From the NCBI GenBank assembly GCA_026418655.1, contig JAOAAW010000099.1:1-8288 (forward strand): a DNA stretch of 8,288 bases, in the 5' to 3' direction. The stretch's first letter is position 1. Each line of letters opens with the position of its first letter. The translations under genes were made by a program, and so were the position numbers. Below the pieces are notes generated by a model that was not told the origin of the DNA, did not search any database, and worked only from the letters and a program-made list of their open reading frames with translations. This DNA comes from a bacterium. GTDB lineage: Bacteria; Ratteibacteria; UBA8468; B48-G9; DTJG01. Below are positions 1-6,539 of this stretch, piece by piece.

Positions 1-66
1 GGTAACCTTAAGATATGGACCCGATATGTGGGTACCCAGCAGTTTCATGCCAACATTACCCGGTAA
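1..66 (+). other. Possible 3' end of an edge-truncated plus-strand gene, unassigned
   Basis: Frame 1 is open from the window edge to a TAA at 64-66 and reads GNLKIWTRYVGTQQFHANITR. Alternating polar and hydrophobic residues could fit a beta strand, but 21 codons is too short to name a family. Frame 2 is also open, to a TAA at 116-118, and is a competing reading. Stop-free stretches of this size are common by chance. No minus-strand start with a ribosome binding site is visible here. The region to 118 otherwise holds nothing I can assign. Confidence 0.2.
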
Positions 67-119
67 GTTATTTTTTCTAAAAGAACTGGCAGGGCCATTG
101 GTTGCTGAGTGTAACTAAG

Positions 120-152
120 AAAAAAGGCGGAGGTGCAAAAAACCTCCGCCTT
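120..152 (-). terminator. Intrinsic terminator of the Spy/CpxP-like gene
   Basis: A perfect 11-bp GC-rich inverted repeat pairs 124-134 (AAGGCGGAGGT) with 142-152 (ACCTCCGCCTT) around a 7-nt loop. Read on the minus strand, the stem is followed at once by six T (125 to 120), the classical rho-independent layout. It lies 17 nt past the stop codon of the Spy-like gene. On the plus strand no T-run follows, so it should act mainly on minus-strand transcription. Confidence 0.9.
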
Positions 153-169
153 CAAGACTTTACAAGAAG

Positions 170-607
170 TTATTTTGCTACCTCAGAAGGCTTTTCTCCA
201 TGTTTCTTTTTCCATGCGGATTTCATTTTTTCTTTCATCTCTGCCCTTAATTGTTCAAGTTGCTGCCTTTGCTCAGGTGTAAGAATTTCATCGATCTGTT
301 TCTGTGTACTTTCAAAAATTGCCCTTGCTTTTTCTCTTCTTTGCTCAGCAGTTAGCGTGGTATCCTGTTTAAGGGCAGATAGTTGTTCACGTCTGCTTTT
401 TTGGATCTCCTTAATCTTTGCCTTCTGTTCTTCTGTCAAATTGAGTCTAGAGTAATGCCCAAGGCCCATCTCACCTGGTGCTCTTTTAATACCCAGACCC
501 AGGCCTCCTTTCTCTCCCGCACCTTTTACTGCTGGATTATCAGCTGCCATAAGTATGAATGCACCGGCAAGAGTTAATATTGTTGCTGTCATCAAAATTT
601 TTCTCAT
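170..607 (-). CDS. Periplasmic Spy/CpxP-like protein with three LTxEQ motifs
   Basis: A small exported protein of 145 residues. Residues 1-21 form a signal peptide: a basic MRK start, a hydrophobic stretch to about 19, and probable cleavage near the LMAA-DN site. A Gly-rich linker (29-50) follows, then a charged, helical, Gln/Glu/Lys-rich domain with LTEEQ at 57-61, LTAEQ at 85-89 and LTPEQ at 109-113. The LTxxQ motif defines the Spy/CpxP/ZraP-type family of periplasmic chaperones and metal- or envelope-stress proteins; two motifs are usual and a third is visible here. The tail is Lys-rich. A longer reading from a GTG at 616 is unlikely, because that GTG lies inside the Shine-Dalgarno AAAGGAGGTGA; the ATG at 607 sits at ideal distance from it. 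The gene is monocistronic, with its own terminator. The family assignment is good, but the stimulus and client are unknown. Confidence 0.85.
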   Translation of the reverse strand: MRKILMTATILTLAGAFILMAADNPAVKGAGEKGGLGLGIKRAPGEMGLGHYSRLNLTEEQKAKIKEIQKSRREQLSALKQDTTLTAEQRREKARAIFESTQKQIDEILTPEQRQQLEQLRAEMKEKMKSAWKKKHGEKPSEVAK

Positions 608-612
608 TTTTC

Positions 613-623
613 TCACCTCCTTT
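613..623 (-). promoter_or_regulatory. Strong Shine-Dalgarno that decides the start of the Spy-like gene
   Basis: The minus strand reads AAAGGAGGTGA followed by GAAAA and ATG, a near-perfect match to the anti-Shine-Dalgarno sequence. The upstream in-frame GTG (616-614) is part of this site, so translation should begin at the ATG at 607. The match also implies high expression. Confidence 0.85.
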
Positions 624-670
624 CTATGATATTTTGACGAAATTAAATTGAGAATGGTTTAGCAATATTT

Positions 671-700
671 TTGACCGAACTTATAATATTACTTTAAAAT
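671..700 (+). promoter_or_regulatory. Likely sigma-70-type promoter of the antiporter gene, giving a leaderless mRNA
   Basis: TTGACC (671-676) is separated by 18 nt from TAAAAT (695-700); each hexamer matches consensus at 5 of 6 positions. Only 8 nt separate the -10 box from the ATG at 709, so transcription should start within about 2 nt of the start codon. An alternative pair, TTAGCA (659-664) with TATAAT (682-687) at 17-nt spacing, would give a leader of about 15 nt, still with no Shine-Dalgarno. The prediction is from sequence only. Confidence 0.55.
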
Positions 701-708
701 TTAAACAT

Positions 709-2292
709 ATGGAAACATTCGGATTTTTCTTTGCGGCTTTCATTACAATTTGTTTTGCAAGACCTGTGGCAACGTATCTTAAAATTCCCACACTAATAAT
801 TTATATTGTTGCGGGAATTCTTTTTGGTCCTTCAGGAATAGGACTTGTAAAAGATGTATCTTCCCTGAACTATTTTTATGAACTCGGAATAATTCTTTTA
901 ATGTTTTCTGCAGGACTGGAATTGAAAATTCACCCGATCAAGAGACCTGTAAAACCCCTGAATAATCTGCTTGTGTTTAATATTCTTATCCCTTCTCTGG
1001 CTGGATTTTTATATGGATTCTTAGTCGCAAAGTATTTCTATCTTGGTTTACCTTTCTTTATTGCTCTTTATATGGTAACACTTTTTTCTTCACCGGCTTC
1101 TGAAGTGGTTGTTCAATTATTCAGGGAATTTCTCAGAAAAATGGACTACAAAAAGAAGCAGTTTTCAAATCAACTTGTGATAAGTTCCATACTTGCAGAT
1201 TTGTTCAGTCTTCTAATTTTTACGATAATTCTGGCTTTACACCTTTCAAAAGAATTTTATGATATTGTTAAATTTTTTATTTTTGCAGGTGTATTTTTCT
1301 TTCTGATTTTAAAAGTATTACCTGTTCTTCATGAAAAGATATTGATAAAACTCAAGGGAATGACTTCTTCTGAAGACGAAACAGCAACTCTGTTGATGCT
1401 ACTGGTTATAGTAGTAACCATGGGCACTATAATAAAAATTCCACCTGTGGTATGTTCTTTTTTTGCAGGAATTTCTCTTGCAAATATCCACATCAACAGA
1501 ATGGTTAGAAATAATATAAACTTTATTGCATCCGGAATTTTTGTACCGATATTTTTTCTTATCGTTGGTTCAAGGGTGAATCTTCAAATTTTTTCATTGA
1601 TTGAAAATTTAACTCTCGGTCTGATAACCATCGTAGTGCTGATCTTTGTAAGGGCATGTGCACTCTATATAACCGCAAGAACAGAAAATTTTTCATTTAA
1701 AGATTCAATTGGATTTGGATTTTCTGTTGTTCCGCAATTAACTGGCGCACTTGCAATAAGTGTTGTTTTTTTTAATTCCGGTATACTTCCTGAAGTTCTC
1801 TTTAATTCCGTTGTAATCCTTTCTATTATTACCACAATTTTAGGTACCGTTATTGCAAGAATTTTGTTATTCCCTGGAATGAAACAGGAAATAAAAGGAT
1901 TGTCTCTTATAGATGATTTCTATTCCGAACTGAAGCCTTTCAATCTATTAACACCTATCTGTGATATTGCAAAACGTTTGAAATATACCGAATTATCAGT
2001 TTACCCGGTTGTCGATAATGAGGGCATATATAAAGGGGTTATACATCTTGATGATGTACGTGACACAATGTTCAATGAAGAAATAGCATGTCTTGTAATT
2101 TCTGCAGATGTCATTGATAGCAATTATCCTTTTATAGAAACAGATTCAACGGTTCAGGAAGCAATCAAAATTTTCAGTGACTTCAAAATACACGCAATCC
2201 CTGTTGTTGAAATTGTGGATGGTAGATATTATTATACAGGCATGATTTCATTACAGGATATACTTCCTGAGATTCATTATATCCGCGGCTAA
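709..2292 (+). CDS. CPA2-family cation/proton antiporter with C-terminal CBS pair
   Basis: A 527-residue inner-membrane protein, expected to exchange Na+ or K+ for H+. Residues 1-390 hold about 12-13 hydrophobic segments with CPA2 (KefB/Na+:H+ exchanger) landmarks: AGILFGPSGIGL at 35-46, FSAGLELK at 66-73, the helix-break region SSPASEVVVQL at 127-137, LADLFS at 162-167 with the candidate ion-binding Asp164, FVPIFFLIVGSRV at 278-290, and VPQLTGALAISVV at 341-353. The residue before Asp164 is Ala, where relatives often carry Gln, Asn or Asp. Residues about 408-457 and 465-520 form two CBS motifs (YPVVDNEGIYKGVIHLDDV and IPVVE...GMISLQDIL), a cytosolic nucleotide-binding module in place of the RCK/TrkA-N domain usual in Kef-type proteins. 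The ATG at 709 is chosen because the first helix starts there and the N-terminus matches relatives. It has no Shine-Dalgarno. The gene stands alone, divergent from the Spy-like gene. The ion specificity cannot be read. Confidence 0.88.
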   Translation: METFGFFFAAFITICFARPVATYLKIPTLIIYIVAGILFGPSGIGLVKDVSSLNYFYELGIILLMFSAGLELKIHPIKRPVKPLNNLLVFNILIPSLAGFLYGFLVAKYFYLGLPFFIALYMVTLFSSPASEVVVQLFREFLRKMDYKKKQFSNQLVISSILADLFSLLIFTIILALHLSKEFYDIVKFFIFAGVFFFLILKVLPVLHEKILIKLKGMTSSEDETATLLMLLVIVVTMGTIIKIPPVVCSFFAGISLANIHINRMVRNNINFIASGIFVPIFFLIVGSRVNLQIFSLIENLTLGLITIVVLIFVRACALYITARTENFSFKDSIGFGFSVVPQLTGALAISVVFFNSGILPEVLFNSVVILSIITTILGTVIARILLFPGMKQEIKGLSLIDDFYSELKPFNLLTPICDIAKRLKYTELSVYPVVDNEGIYKGVIHLDDVRDTMFNEEIACLVISADVIDSNYPFIETDSTVQEAIKIFSDFKIHAIPVVEIVDGRYYYTGMISLQDILPEIHYIRG

Positions 2293-2294
2293 TT

Positions 2295-3512
2295 TTATTT
2301 CCTTTCTTTGAGATACTTTTTTATTTCATCCAGATTGCCTGCAGTCTTTTTTGGATTATGTGCAAAATATTCTCTTATCAATTTTCTAAGCAGTTCTTCC
2401 CTTCTGTAATAAAGCCTTTTCAACTTTCTTGGTTTATGTTTAGCAAGTGCGTAATGAGCAATTATGGGAAGTGCAACCGTTGAATCAAGATAACAAACTA
2501 TTGCATCAGGTAGCATATTTGGATCTACTTTTCCCCAGGAAACTGCTTCATGCGGAGTGGCTCCTGATAATCCGCCGGTATCAGGTCTTGCATCAGTAAT
2601 CTGAAAAAAGTAATCATGACCCACTTCCCTTATAAGCAGAACCTCCTGAATCTGTGGTTCTGTTTGAAGAAGAAAATTCTTGGGACTTCCTCCACCAACA
2701 AGAAAAGCAGCGGATTTTCCACCAGACCTTTTGGCATCAAGAACTATAGCGGTTGTTTCGTTAACATCAATGGATGGGTTAATTTTAAGTTTGTTTCCTT
2801 CAATCTCAAGACCAGCAATATTCATTCCTATTGTTGAATCCCCCGGTGAACTTGTGAATAGTGGTACCCCTGCTCTATATGCCGCGGCAACTATCGATAC
2901 TCCAGGACAATTATTCTGTCGTTCAAATTCGTCCGCATATCTGCCAAGAAGATGATAAAACTCACTTGTTCCCATTTCTTTCTGGAACTCCGGTTGAACA
3001 AGAATGGACTTCAAAATTTTATCCGTCTGCATCAAACAATCGGTATAGGCAAGAAAGATATCATAAATTCTGACCACATCATTTTTTCTTAAATCGGCAT
3101 CATCAACAAGATGGGTACCCACGTAAAGTGGCAAATTAAATGCAAAATGTAAATCATGATACAGGTTTGCCCCAGTGGCAACAATCCAATCAACGAACCC
3201 AGCTTCAATAAGAGGAACAATTGTTGAAGCACCTAACCCGGCAGGAGTCAATGCTCCTGCTAAACTCATTCCAATCGTTACATCTTCTGCAAGCATCTTC
3301 TCGGTAAATAGTCTGCAGCCTTCTTTTAATCTGGCTGCATTATATGCAAGAAAAACATTATCCACAAGTTGTTCAACTGTCATCTTCCCATTTATTCCTG
3401 GTGGAAGTATTCTCTTCCCTGAAAGATATTTGCTTTTATGGGGACATTTCTTTTTTCTCATCCAATCAGGTAGTTCGCTTATGTCTTCTCTTATTCTATG
3501 TGTGCGTTTCAT
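2295..3512 (-). CDS. Deoxyhypusine synthase-like protein (bacterial clade), probable polyamine aminobutyltransferase
   Basis: A 405-residue soluble, cytosolic protein of the NAD-dependent deoxyhypusine synthase fold. The family signature GATPHEAVSWGKV spans 317-329 and keeps the Glu322, Trp326 and catalytic Lys328 expected to form the enzyme-imine intermediate. Glycine-rich stretches at 223-234 (PGDSTIGMNIAG) and 272-275 (VGGG) fit the NAD-binding fold. It differs from eukaryotic DHS: the motif TAGGVEED reads TGANLYHD (113-120), the KHH segment reads KNF (278-280), and the Asp corresponding to human Asp316 is Leu315. Bacteria lack the eIF5A substrate, so a polyamine product such as homospermidine is more likely than protein modification; this is inference. 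The ATG directly follows the TGA of the decarboxylase gene (TGAATG), with GGGAGG just upstream. It is the last gene of the operon and ends 2 nt from the convergent antiporter stop. Confidence 0.88.
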   Translation of the reverse strand: MKRTHRIREDISELPDWMRKKKCPHKSKYLSGKRILPPGINGKMTVEQLVDNVFLAYNAARLKEGCRLFTEKMLAEDVTIGMSLAGALTPAGLGASTIVPLIEAGFVDWIVATGANLYHDLHFAFNLPLYVGTHLVDDADLRKNDVVRIYDIFLAYTDCLMQTDKILKSILVQPEFQKEMGTSEFYHLLGRYADEFERQNNCPGVSIVAAAYRAGVPLFTSSPGDSTIGMNIAGLEIEGNKLKINPSIDVNETTAIVLDAKRSGGKSAAFLVGGGSPKNFLLQTEPQIQEVLLIREVGHDYFFQITDARPDTGGLSGATPHEAVSWGKVDPNMLPDAIVCYLDSTVALPIIAHYALAKHKPRKLKRLYYRREELLRKLIREYFAHNPKKTAGNLDEIKKYLKERK

Positions 3513-4658
3513 TCAAACCTCCCTGTTAATTGTAATGGTTTTTGCAGGCGGAATGCTATTAAAATTGGTCGCTGTGGCATAAGAATAGGCACCGATATTT
3601 TCAACATAAACAATATCACCGAATTCAAGTTCCGGTAATTCTTCACTGACTGAAATAACATCAAGCGAATCACAGGTTGGACCAGCAAGGGTTGAAAGTT
3701 GGGATGGACCTTTCTTAAATACCTTGTACTGGTATTTACAATGATCATAGATAATACCTGAAAGGCATCCGTAGACGCCATCGTCAAGATAGTACCAGTG
3801 TTTATTGTTCCTGATTGACTTACCGATAACTCTTGTTATTAAAATACATGCCGGACCTATTATAAACCTTCCAGGTTCAGCTATAATTCTTATACTTTTA
3901 TCAAACAATCTATCTATTTCACCACTGATTTTTTCTGCCATTGAAGGGAAAATATCAACCTCATTATCAAAATGAGTTATTGGAAACCCACCACCTATGT
4001 CTAAAATTTCAAGTGGAATTTTCTTAAGCAGCGCATCATGGAATATGATAGACGAAAGTTCTAGTGCCTCAAGAAAATTAGAAACTTCAAAACATTGGGA
4101 ACCCACATGAAAACTAACACCCACCGGTTTAAGTCCCAGCTGAATAGATTTAATGATAAGTCCTATTGCGTCGGCTGGTTCGACACCAAACTTCAAAGAA
4201 AGCTCAACCACAGAGCCAACATTGGGAACTTTTATTCTCACAATGACCCTTGCCCCGGGAAAAATTTCCGCAATTTTATTCAGCTCATATTCAGAATCAA
4301 AGGTCATAAGGTCTATTCCACACCTGGCAGCAAATCTCAATGTTTCCGGTGATTTGACCGTATTGGCAAATATCACTCTATCCTTGGTGACCCCCAACTT
4401 AAGAACACTCTCCATTTCATTTCTTGAGGCAACATCAAACCCAAAATTTTTGCCAGCTAAATATTTCAACACTGATGGATGTGGATTTGCTTTTACCGCA
4501 TAGAAGGGTTCAACCCTCGGAAGTAAACTTTTGAAAAGACTAACCCTTTTTTCAATCTCGGAAATAAGAATAACAAAAAGTGGTGTTCCATATTTTTTTA
4601 CAAGGTCCTTTATAAGTTTTTCTTTCGCAATTTTTTTTCTTCTATCCTGTATCTTCAT
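3513..4658 (-). CDS. PLP-dependent ornithine (or lysine/ornithine) decarboxylase, alanine-racemase fold
   Basis: A 381-residue cytosolic enzyme of the Orn/DAP/Arg decarboxylase group 2 (fold type III), predicted to convert ornithine to putrescine. Visible motifs in order: YAVKAN at 53-58 with the PLP lysine Lys56; HVGSQ at 184-188; LDIGGGFP at 219-226 and EPGR at 261-264, which bind the PLP phosphate; DDGVYG at 292-297; GPTCDSLD at 326-333 with the catalytic Cys329 and Asp330 of the partner subunit; and GAYSYATATNFN at 356-367. The Cys-Asp pair and DGVYG are as in eukaryotic-type ODC, which argues against a diaminopimelate decarboxylase. The length is slightly below the usual 390-420 residues. 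The start ATG overlaps the end of the GH127 gene by 17 nt and has no Shine-Dalgarno (GTCGATCAA before ATG), so translation is probably coupled. Lysine as an alternative substrate cannot be excluded by eye. Confidence 0.88.
   Translation of the reverse strand: MKIQDRRKKIAKEKLIKDLVKKYGTPLFVILISEIEKRVSLFKSLLPRVEPFYAVKANPHPSVLKYLAGKNFGFDVASRNEMESVLKLGVTKDRVIFANTVKSPETLRFAARCGIDLMTFDSEYELNKIAEIFPGARVIVRIKVPNVGSVVELSLKFGVEPADAIGLIIKSIQLGLKPVGVSFHVGSQCFEVSNFLEALELSSIIFHDALLKKIPLEILDIGGGFPITHFDNEVDIFPSMAEKISGEIDRLFDKSIRIIAEPGRFIIGPACILITRVIGKSIRNNKHWYYLDDGVYGCLSGIIYDHCKYQYKVFKKGPSQLSTLAGPTCDSLDVISVSEELPELEFGDIVYVENIGAYSYATATNFNSIPPAKTITINREV
3515..3524 (-). promoter_or_regulatory. Ribosome binding site of the DHS-like gene inside the ODC 3' end
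   Basis: The minus strand reads AACAGGGAGGTTTGAATG. GGGAGG lies within the last codons of the decarboxylase gene, and the TGA stop is followed directly by the ATG of the DHS-like gene. This supports the start at 3512 and tight co-expression of the two enzymes. Confidence 0.75.
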
Positions 4659-6480
4659 TTGATCGACGTTTTTTGTTTTCGTAATTATTGACCCAGATAA
4701 TCATACTGGAAGGTTTTCTGTTTGCCCAGGAAAAATATGGTATCGCATTAAATTTAACTTTATTAAATTGATATTCTGGAATTCCTTTTCTGTAAAGAAA
4801 ATTTGTGTCTCTGTTTAACATACCATAGCCAGAAATTCTAATGATGCCATGAAAATTTTTGTCTGTTCCCTCTTCGAAGGATTGTGAGGGAATGAATAAA
4901 TTAAAAATATCAAAATTGTTATCGCATCCTTCTAGACAATATACAAGCGGCCCCCTACAGATTGCAACACAGTTTCTATCAGATTCTATTGAAGGATTGC
5001 CACAATACAGTTCAGGTTTGATATCAAAAAACATTTCAAATGAACAATCATCTATAATTTCCAGGGTAAAATAACAGGATTCTTCTACAGTAAATACTCT
5101 ATCTTTGAATTTTATTCTTGTAATGCTGCTCCAATCTGGAATTCTGAGATGAATTTTGATTTTTTCATTACCTTTCTTTTTCACATCAATTTTTACATTC
5201 CCGTCCCAGGGATAATCTGTTTCCATGTTAATCAATACTGTTTCCCTGTTTTCAAGTGTAATTCTTGCTCTGCTTTTATCATAAAGATTAATCCAGATCT
5301 CATCGTTTCCTGTTGCATAAAAATATGAAGCCAAACTTGCCATAAATCTTTGAAAATTTGGCGGGCAACAGGTACAATCATACCATTGTTTCCTAAAATG
5401 ATCCCCGGTTGAAGCAAGAGGATTCACATAGAAATATTCTGTCCCTTTAAGGGAAATAGCAGCAAGAAACGCGTTATACAATACTCGTTCAAAAAGATTG
5501 AAGTACTTTACATCCTGCCGCACAAAAAACATTCTGTAAAGCCACATCATTAACGAGATAGAAGCACATGTCTCACTGTATGCCATTAAATTTGGTAGTT
5601 CAAATTTTAGACCGATGGCTTCATGCTGATACCGGGAACCTATCCCACCTGTAATGTAATACTTACCTGAAAAAAAATCTTCCTCAAGCAATCTAATTCT
5701 TTCATAATAATCTTCTCTTTTTGTTTCAAGATAATAGTCAGTTGCACCGCACAGCAGATACATAATCCTTACCGCATGTCCCATTACTTCATTCATTTCA
5801 AGAAAACATTTGTTTCCAAGGTGAGTATAAGGCATTTCCATAAGCTTTCCTGCAAGTTCAAGATATTTCTTATTATTCGTGGTTCTGTATAATTCTACCA
5901 GTGCCATCTCAACCTCTGGATGACCATCGTTAACACTGAGTTCACCATTATCATATTTCTTTGTGATGTAGTTTGCCCATTTGATTGCAATATCAAGAAA
6001 TTTTTCTTTGCCTGTACTTCTGTAATGGGCAATGGCTGACTGAATTAAATGACCCCCACAATACAGTTCATGGCTATTTTCGAGAAATTTAAATCTATAT
6101 TTTTTAAAACTTCCTGTGTAATATGTATCAATGTATCCAGAGGGTTCTTGCGTCTTTCTCACAAGATCTATCATTTTATCAAGAAATTTCTCCTTCCTTT
6201 TGTCTGGGTAATTCTGTAAATCCCAGGATATAGCTTCAAGCCATTTATAAAGATCCGAGTCTGTGGCAAGCCTTCTGGTGATCTCCTTTTTCGAAATACC
6301 TGCGGCTATTTTAAAATTTTCTACTGTGCCGTGCTTTTTGAACAACCCATACATCAGTGGAATGCTTTTCTCTCTATTCCTTTCAAGATATGGATTAAAA
6401 AAACCCTCAATCTTTACATCGCGGATTGAAACTGGTTTGACTTTTATTGTTTCATTACGCGGAAATACCACACTAGCCAT
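4642..6480 (-). CDS. GH127 family glycosidase (beta-L-arabinofuranosidase type, formerly DUF1680)
   Basis: A 612-residue protein without a signal peptide, so probably cytosolic. An (alpha/alpha)6-barrel catalytic domain spans about 15-395, with beta-sandwich domains after it. By alignment from memory to the Bifidobacterium enzyme HypBA1, the zinc-cysteine active site is complete: Glu287 (HEAIG) as acid/base, Glu303 and Cys305 (SETC) as zinc ligands, and Cys369-Thr-Cys371-Cys372-Pro-Pro-Asn with Cys371 as nucleophile and Cys372 as ligand. The segments YVNPLAS (351-357) and CRGPLVYCLEG (508-518) are further family hallmarks. The family removes beta-L-arabinofuranosyl residues, but many members are uncharacterised and substrates vary. 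The ATG at 6480 has a weak AGGG 4 nt upstream and a separate extended -10 promoter. It is the first gene of the cluster with the decarboxylase and DHS-like genes, overlapping the former by 17 nt. No sugar transporter or other glycosidase is in view. Confidence 0.9.
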   Translation of the reverse strand: MASVVFPRNETIKVKPVSIRDVKIEGFFNPYLERNREKSIPLMYGLFKKHGTVENFKIAAGISKKEITRRLATDSDLYKWLEAISWDLQNYPDKRKEKFLDKMIDLVRKTQEPSGYIDTYYTGSFKKYRFKFLENSHELYCGGHLIQSAIAHYRSTGKEKFLDIAIKWANYITKKYDNGELSVNDGHPEVEMALVELYRTTNNKKYLELAGKLMEMPYTHLGNKCFLEMNEVMGHAVRIMYLLCGATDYYLETKREDYYERIRLLEEDFFSGKYYITGGIGSRYQHEAIGLKFELPNLMAYSETCASISLMMWLYRMFFVRQDVKYFNLFERVLYNAFLAAISLKGTEYFYVNPLASTGDHFRKQWYDCTCCPPNFQRFMASLASYFYATGNDEIWINLYDKSRARITLENRETVLINMETDYPWDGNVKIDVKKKGNEKIKIHLRIPDWSSITRIKFKDRVFTVEESCYFTLEIIDDCSFEMFFDIKPELYCGNPSIESDRNCVAICRGPLVYCLEGCDNNFDIFNLFIPSQSFEEGTDKNFHGIIRISGYGMLNRDTNFLYRKGIPEYQFNKVKFNAIPYFSWANRKPSSMIIWVNNYENKKRRSNEDTG

Positions 6481-6512
6481 TTTACCCTTTTTTTGAACTA
6501 AATTGACAAGGT

Positions 6513-6521
6513 ATTATAGCA
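6513..6521 (-). promoter_or_regulatory. Extended -10 promoter for the GH127-ODC-DHS operon
   Basis: In the 59-nt gap after mgtE the minus strand reads TGCTATAAT, a perfect TATAAT with the TG of an extended -10 element. There is no good -35 at 17 nt, which extended -10 promoters can tolerate. The start point would fall near 6506, giving a leader of roughly 25 nt. Read-through from mgtE is also possible, since no terminator hairpin is visible in the gap. Confidence 0.55.
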
Positions 6522-6539
6522 TAAAATTTTCAGTATATC

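Noticed and set aside
29..38. Palindrome TGGGTACCCA, which recurs at 3112-3121
   Set aside because: GGTACC occurs several times in the window, and the second copy lies in a conserved coding segment (VGTHL) of the DHS-like gene. No spacing or context suggests a shared operator.
1..48. Minus-strand frame starting at ATG 48 and running off the left edge (MKLLGTHISGPYLKVT)
   Set aside because: There is no ribosome binding site or recognisable domain, and only 16 codons are visible.
102..455. A 117-codon plus-strand open frame opposite the Spy-like gene
   Set aside because: It starts in the terminator stem, is rich in Ser/Cys/Phe, lacks a ribosome binding site and mirrors a clear LTxxQ protein on the other strand.
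2256..2284. Inverted repeat GGATATA/TATATCC as terminator of the antiporter gene
   Set aside because: The stem is AT-rich with a 15-nt loop, lies inside the coding region, and the T-rich stretch starts about 8 nt later.
3175..3582. A 135-codon plus-strand open frame opposite the DHS-like and ODC genes
   Set aside because: It crosses two convincing minus-strand genes, has no ribosome binding site and shows no domain.
6503..6539. Perfect plus-strand TTGACA at 6503-6508 as a promoter
   Set aside because: There is no -10 at 16-18 nt, and no plus-strand gene follows; the region ahead is antisense to mgtE.
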